Shown one piece after another: positions 14,043-15,003 of a stretch of DNA of 15,003 bases (the first letter of the stretch is position 1; every line of letters starts with the position of its first letter). Source of the stretch: UBA6921 sp031363085 (lineage in GTDB: Bacteria; Pseudomonadota; Gammaproteobacteria; SG8-11). Position numbers and translations under genes: made by a program. Where the stretch lies: NCBI GenBank assembly GCA_031363085.1, contig JANLTU010000122.1:1-15003 (forward strand). Reading direction: 5' to 3'. The notes beneath the pieces were generated by a model that was not told where the DNA came from, made no database searches, and saw nothing but the letters and a program-made list of their open reading frames with translations.

Positions 14043-14810
14043 ATGGCACTCAAACGGTTGTTAATTCCCCAAATGAGCATTTTATTTGTTGTGCTATTAG
14101 GCAGTTTCACGGTGAATGCTGCGGAAAACCTATATTTTGATCCTGCAGAAACACAATATTTTAAAGAGCTACCGAAGCCGTCCGAAGTAAAGCCACCACT
14201 ACCGCGTGGCGGAAGCATACAGCCACCCAGTGTAATGATTTTAAAGTCATCACAAATGCGGTCTCCGGGTGCAAGAACTCGGATCCCTATTATTCAAGAG
14301 CAAATTGAAAGGCTAGGGTATCAAGAAGTAAGCGATGACGATGTGTCACCTATTTCATTGGATAACGTAAAAAATCAGTTCATTCCAATGGAAGAGATAA
14401 CAAAAAATATATCTTCTCCTATATCGATAATATCGACAGGGGTCTATAAGACCATGACCCTTGCAGGCGCTATTGCAAGCGGTGCAGCAAAAAAAACAGG
14501 GAAGTGGACACACGTAAGCCGATACTTCTCTTTAGAAAATGGGGATGTTCTAGTGCTGGTAGAGTCTGATTATAAAGCAGGCGAATATTCGGTAATTATT
14601 CCGGAAGAGTTAGTGAATGAAACAGTGAATGGGTCACCAGCTTCAATGGTGACTAAAAAAACAAGAGCGGGTAAATTTCTTACAGAGCTATCATGGTTTA
14701 CGGAAAATAAGATGTACACCTTACATTTATCACGTCGTTCTGTTGGAGTCGGGATAAAGAACGAGTTGATAGTATTTGCTACAGGTGTAGTCGAACCGGT
14801 AGCAAAGTAA
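14043..14810 (+). CDS. Exported hypothetical protein, second tandem paralogue
   Basis: A 255-residue protein. The signal peptide from residue 6 on (LLIPQMSILFVVLLGSFTVN) is the same as in the first paralogue. The proline run is reduced to KPPLPRGG, and several residues of the linker are missing, which explains the shorter length. The C-terminal half follows its partner closely (NISSP, KKTGKWT, YKAGEYSVIIPEE, NETVNGSPA, GVGIKNEL, EPVAK). The ribosome site is weaker (AGGA, 10 nt upstream). Function is unknown. Retention of two intact copies suggests both are used, perhaps as variants or as subunits. A role cannot be inferred from the neighbours. Confidence 0.82.
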   Translation: MALKRLLIPQMSILFVVLLGSFTVNAAENLYFDPAETQYFKELPKPSEVKPPLPRGGSIQPPSVMILKSSQMRSPGARTRIPIIQEQIERLGYQEVSDDDVSPISLDNVKNQFIPMEEITKNISSPISIISTGVYKTMTLAGAIASGAAKKTGKWTHVSRYFSLENGDVLVLVESDYKAGEYSVIIPEELVNETVNGSPASMVTKKTRAGKFLTELSWFTENKMYTLHLSRRSVGVGIKNELIVFATGVVEPVAK

Positions 14811-14874
14811 GCCGTTAGTTTTGCCACACTGCGATGATCAGAACGTCCACTCTAACAACTAAAGAAAGGGGACG

Positions 14875-14897
14875 CTACCCAATGTCAGTAAGTTAAG
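14875..14897 (+). repeat. ctacccaatgtcagta motif, right copy
   Basis: ctacccaatgtcagtaagttaag, matching 12025-12046 with one extra base. It begins 14 bases after the duplicated 3' flank of the second paralogue breaks off (14860), with aaagaaaggggacg in between, so it may mark the edge of an element. Confidence 0.6.
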
Positions 14898-15003
14898 CCG
14901 AAGCGATTGATTACAGTGCACGTTTGTAACACGAATAATAACTTCTCTTTTTCAAATTACTCCGTTGTCGCGGAAAGCGTCGGCCTTCACGCACCGGCTC
15001 AAT
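14898..15003. other. Right edge, no gene called
   Basis: The last 50 bases become GC-richer again. On the minus strand a frame is open from the edge to a TAA at 14911-14913 (30 codons, ending KKRSYYSCYKRAL). This might be the C-terminus of a gene entering from the right, but such a length is expected by chance. Confidence 0.2.

Noticed and set aside
14911..15003. Partial minus-strand gene at the right edge
   Set aside because: Thirty open codons without stop are common by chance and the residues match nothing I know.

Overview
The window looks like the accessory part of a gammaproteobacterial chromosome. The anchor is a minus-strand housekeeping run with an Fe-S superfamily 2 helicase of the DinG/YoaA type overlapping tsaB by 4 bp. 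This is the same pairing as yoaA-tsaB in Escherichia coli. I cannot name the order or genus from sequence alone. The left two thirds are moderately GC-rich; from about 12.5 to 14.9 kb the sequence is clearly AT-richer.

Layout from left to right. 161-439 (-) holds a small protein of unknown function. 583-1812 (-) is a pentapeptide-repeat lipoprotein, 1858-2541 (-) is tsaB and 2538-4493 (-) is yoaA. Just upstream of yoaA, 4498-4662 (-) is a broken N-terminus of what I recognise as a Type III restriction-modification methyltransferase. Then come an OLD-family ATPase/TOPRIM protein (4717-6498, -) and a very large superfamily 1 helicase with a C-terminal PD-(D/E)xK nuclease domain of the MTES_1575/DUF559 kind (6646-11217, -). 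The last three share one strand and read towards yoaA, with no convincing terminator between them.

The OLD protein plus helicase-nuclease is the best candidate for an under-described system. It resembles Gabija in logic (OLD nuclease with a superfamily 1 helicase), but the helicase is about three times the size of GajB, has Upf1-like motifs and carries its own nuclease. The methyltransferase stub suggests a larger island that has been eroded, or rearranged at the yoaA start. A 15-bp sequence present at the yoaA start recurs upstream of the OLD gene.

11.2-12.5 kb has no intact gene. It is a patchwork: a palindrome in the helicase leader, inverted repeats, a degenerate ISAs1-like transposase tail, three copies of a 24-bp motif and the C-terminal DNA-binding end of a LuxR-family regulator. 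12.5-14.9 kb carries three plus-strand genes for exported proteins of unknown function; the last two are a tandem duplication. This AT-rich block lies between two copies of a motif containing ctacccaatgtcagta, which may mark the ends of a mobile unit. No tRNA, rRNA, CRISPR array or intact transposase was seen.
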